From: Membranipora membranacea
Taxonomy: Eukaryota > Bryozoa > Gymnolaemata > Cheilostomatida > Membraniporidae
Direction: 5' to 3'
DNA length: 64,000 bases
Assembly (NCBI GenBank): GCA_914767715.1
Contig: OU612065.1
Location: 186,001 to 250,000 of the forward strand
Part shown: in pieces, positions 63,899 to 64,000 of the stretch
Numbering within the stretch: position 1 is the stretch's first letter
Layout of the letters: each line of letters starts with the position of its first letter
Program-made: the position numbers and the translations under genes
Notes under the pieces: model-generated
Seen by the model: the letters and a program-made list of their open reading frames with translations, nothing else
What the model was told of the DNA's origin: nothing
The model's database searches: none

Positions 63899-64000
63899 AT
63901 AGCGAGGGTAAGCGGAGAGAGGTTACTGGAGCTCTCATTGCTGCGCTACTGGTTTGTGGGTCAGGATCACAAAGCTCAATCATGTCAAGGTAAGTTTAAC

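Noticed and set aside
63738-63983. Frame at the right edge as a grainyhead exon
   Set aside because: It reads through a tetranucleotide repeat and shows no grainyhead similarity.

Overview
This is a stretch of animal nuclear genome. Genes are split into many short exons with GT/AG borders, and there are no operons or bacterial-type gene spacing. The window carries degenerate LINEs, an R2/NeSL-like retrotransposon with a restriction-like endonuclease, tRNA-derived short elements and many minisatellites. The proteins are animal ones: a four-domain-type voltage-gated cation channel, a FAM193 protein, a cholinesterase-like adhesion protein and a grainyhead factor. A plant/fungal-type secreted heme peroxidase, a family reported from some invertebrates, argues against a vertebrate. 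I cannot name the phylum from sequence alone; a non-bilaterian or lophotrochozoan invertebrate would fit. Base composition is AT-rich throughout.

Layout. All recognisable host genes lie on the minus strand. (1) 6-2692: N-terminal exons and domain I of a voltage-gated channel, continuing off the left edge. (2) 4020-6260: a decayed LINE reverse-transcriptase tail on the plus strand, split by a fold-back DNA element (about 4320-5880). (3) 7624-10771: a 5'-truncated retrotransposon flanked by a 10-bp target-site duplication, its frame broken by an 8-bp duplication. (4) 11552-11790: a tRNA-like and a U2-snRNA-like sequence. (5) 12322-16233: a six-exon heme peroxidase. (6) 16816-35138: a FAM193 gene of about 26 exons. 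(7) 35139-38324: no gene seen, several hairpin elements. (8) 38325-49016: a type II membrane protein with a catalytically dead esterase ectodomain. (9) 49017-56537: no firm gene; a candidate terminal-inverted-repeat transposon at 51188-54240. (10) 56538-63713: the DNA-binding and dimerisation exons of a grainyhead-like gene, continuing off the right edge.

I assembled exons by reading both strands and requiring splice sites, open frame and matching codon phase. The peroxidase (354 aa), FAM193 (1845 aa), adhesion protein (758 or 790 aa) and grainyhead part (393 aa) all close in phase.

The most unusual signal is that several minisatellites are tandem copies of exon-intron junctions. At 31741-32025, 44428-44568 and 29330-29905, and as a simple duplication near 23423-23500, the repeated unit contains the exon end plus the 5' splice site, giving arrays of up to eleven consecutive donor sites. 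Other duplications touch acceptors or the last exon end. The genes do not form an evident shared pathway.
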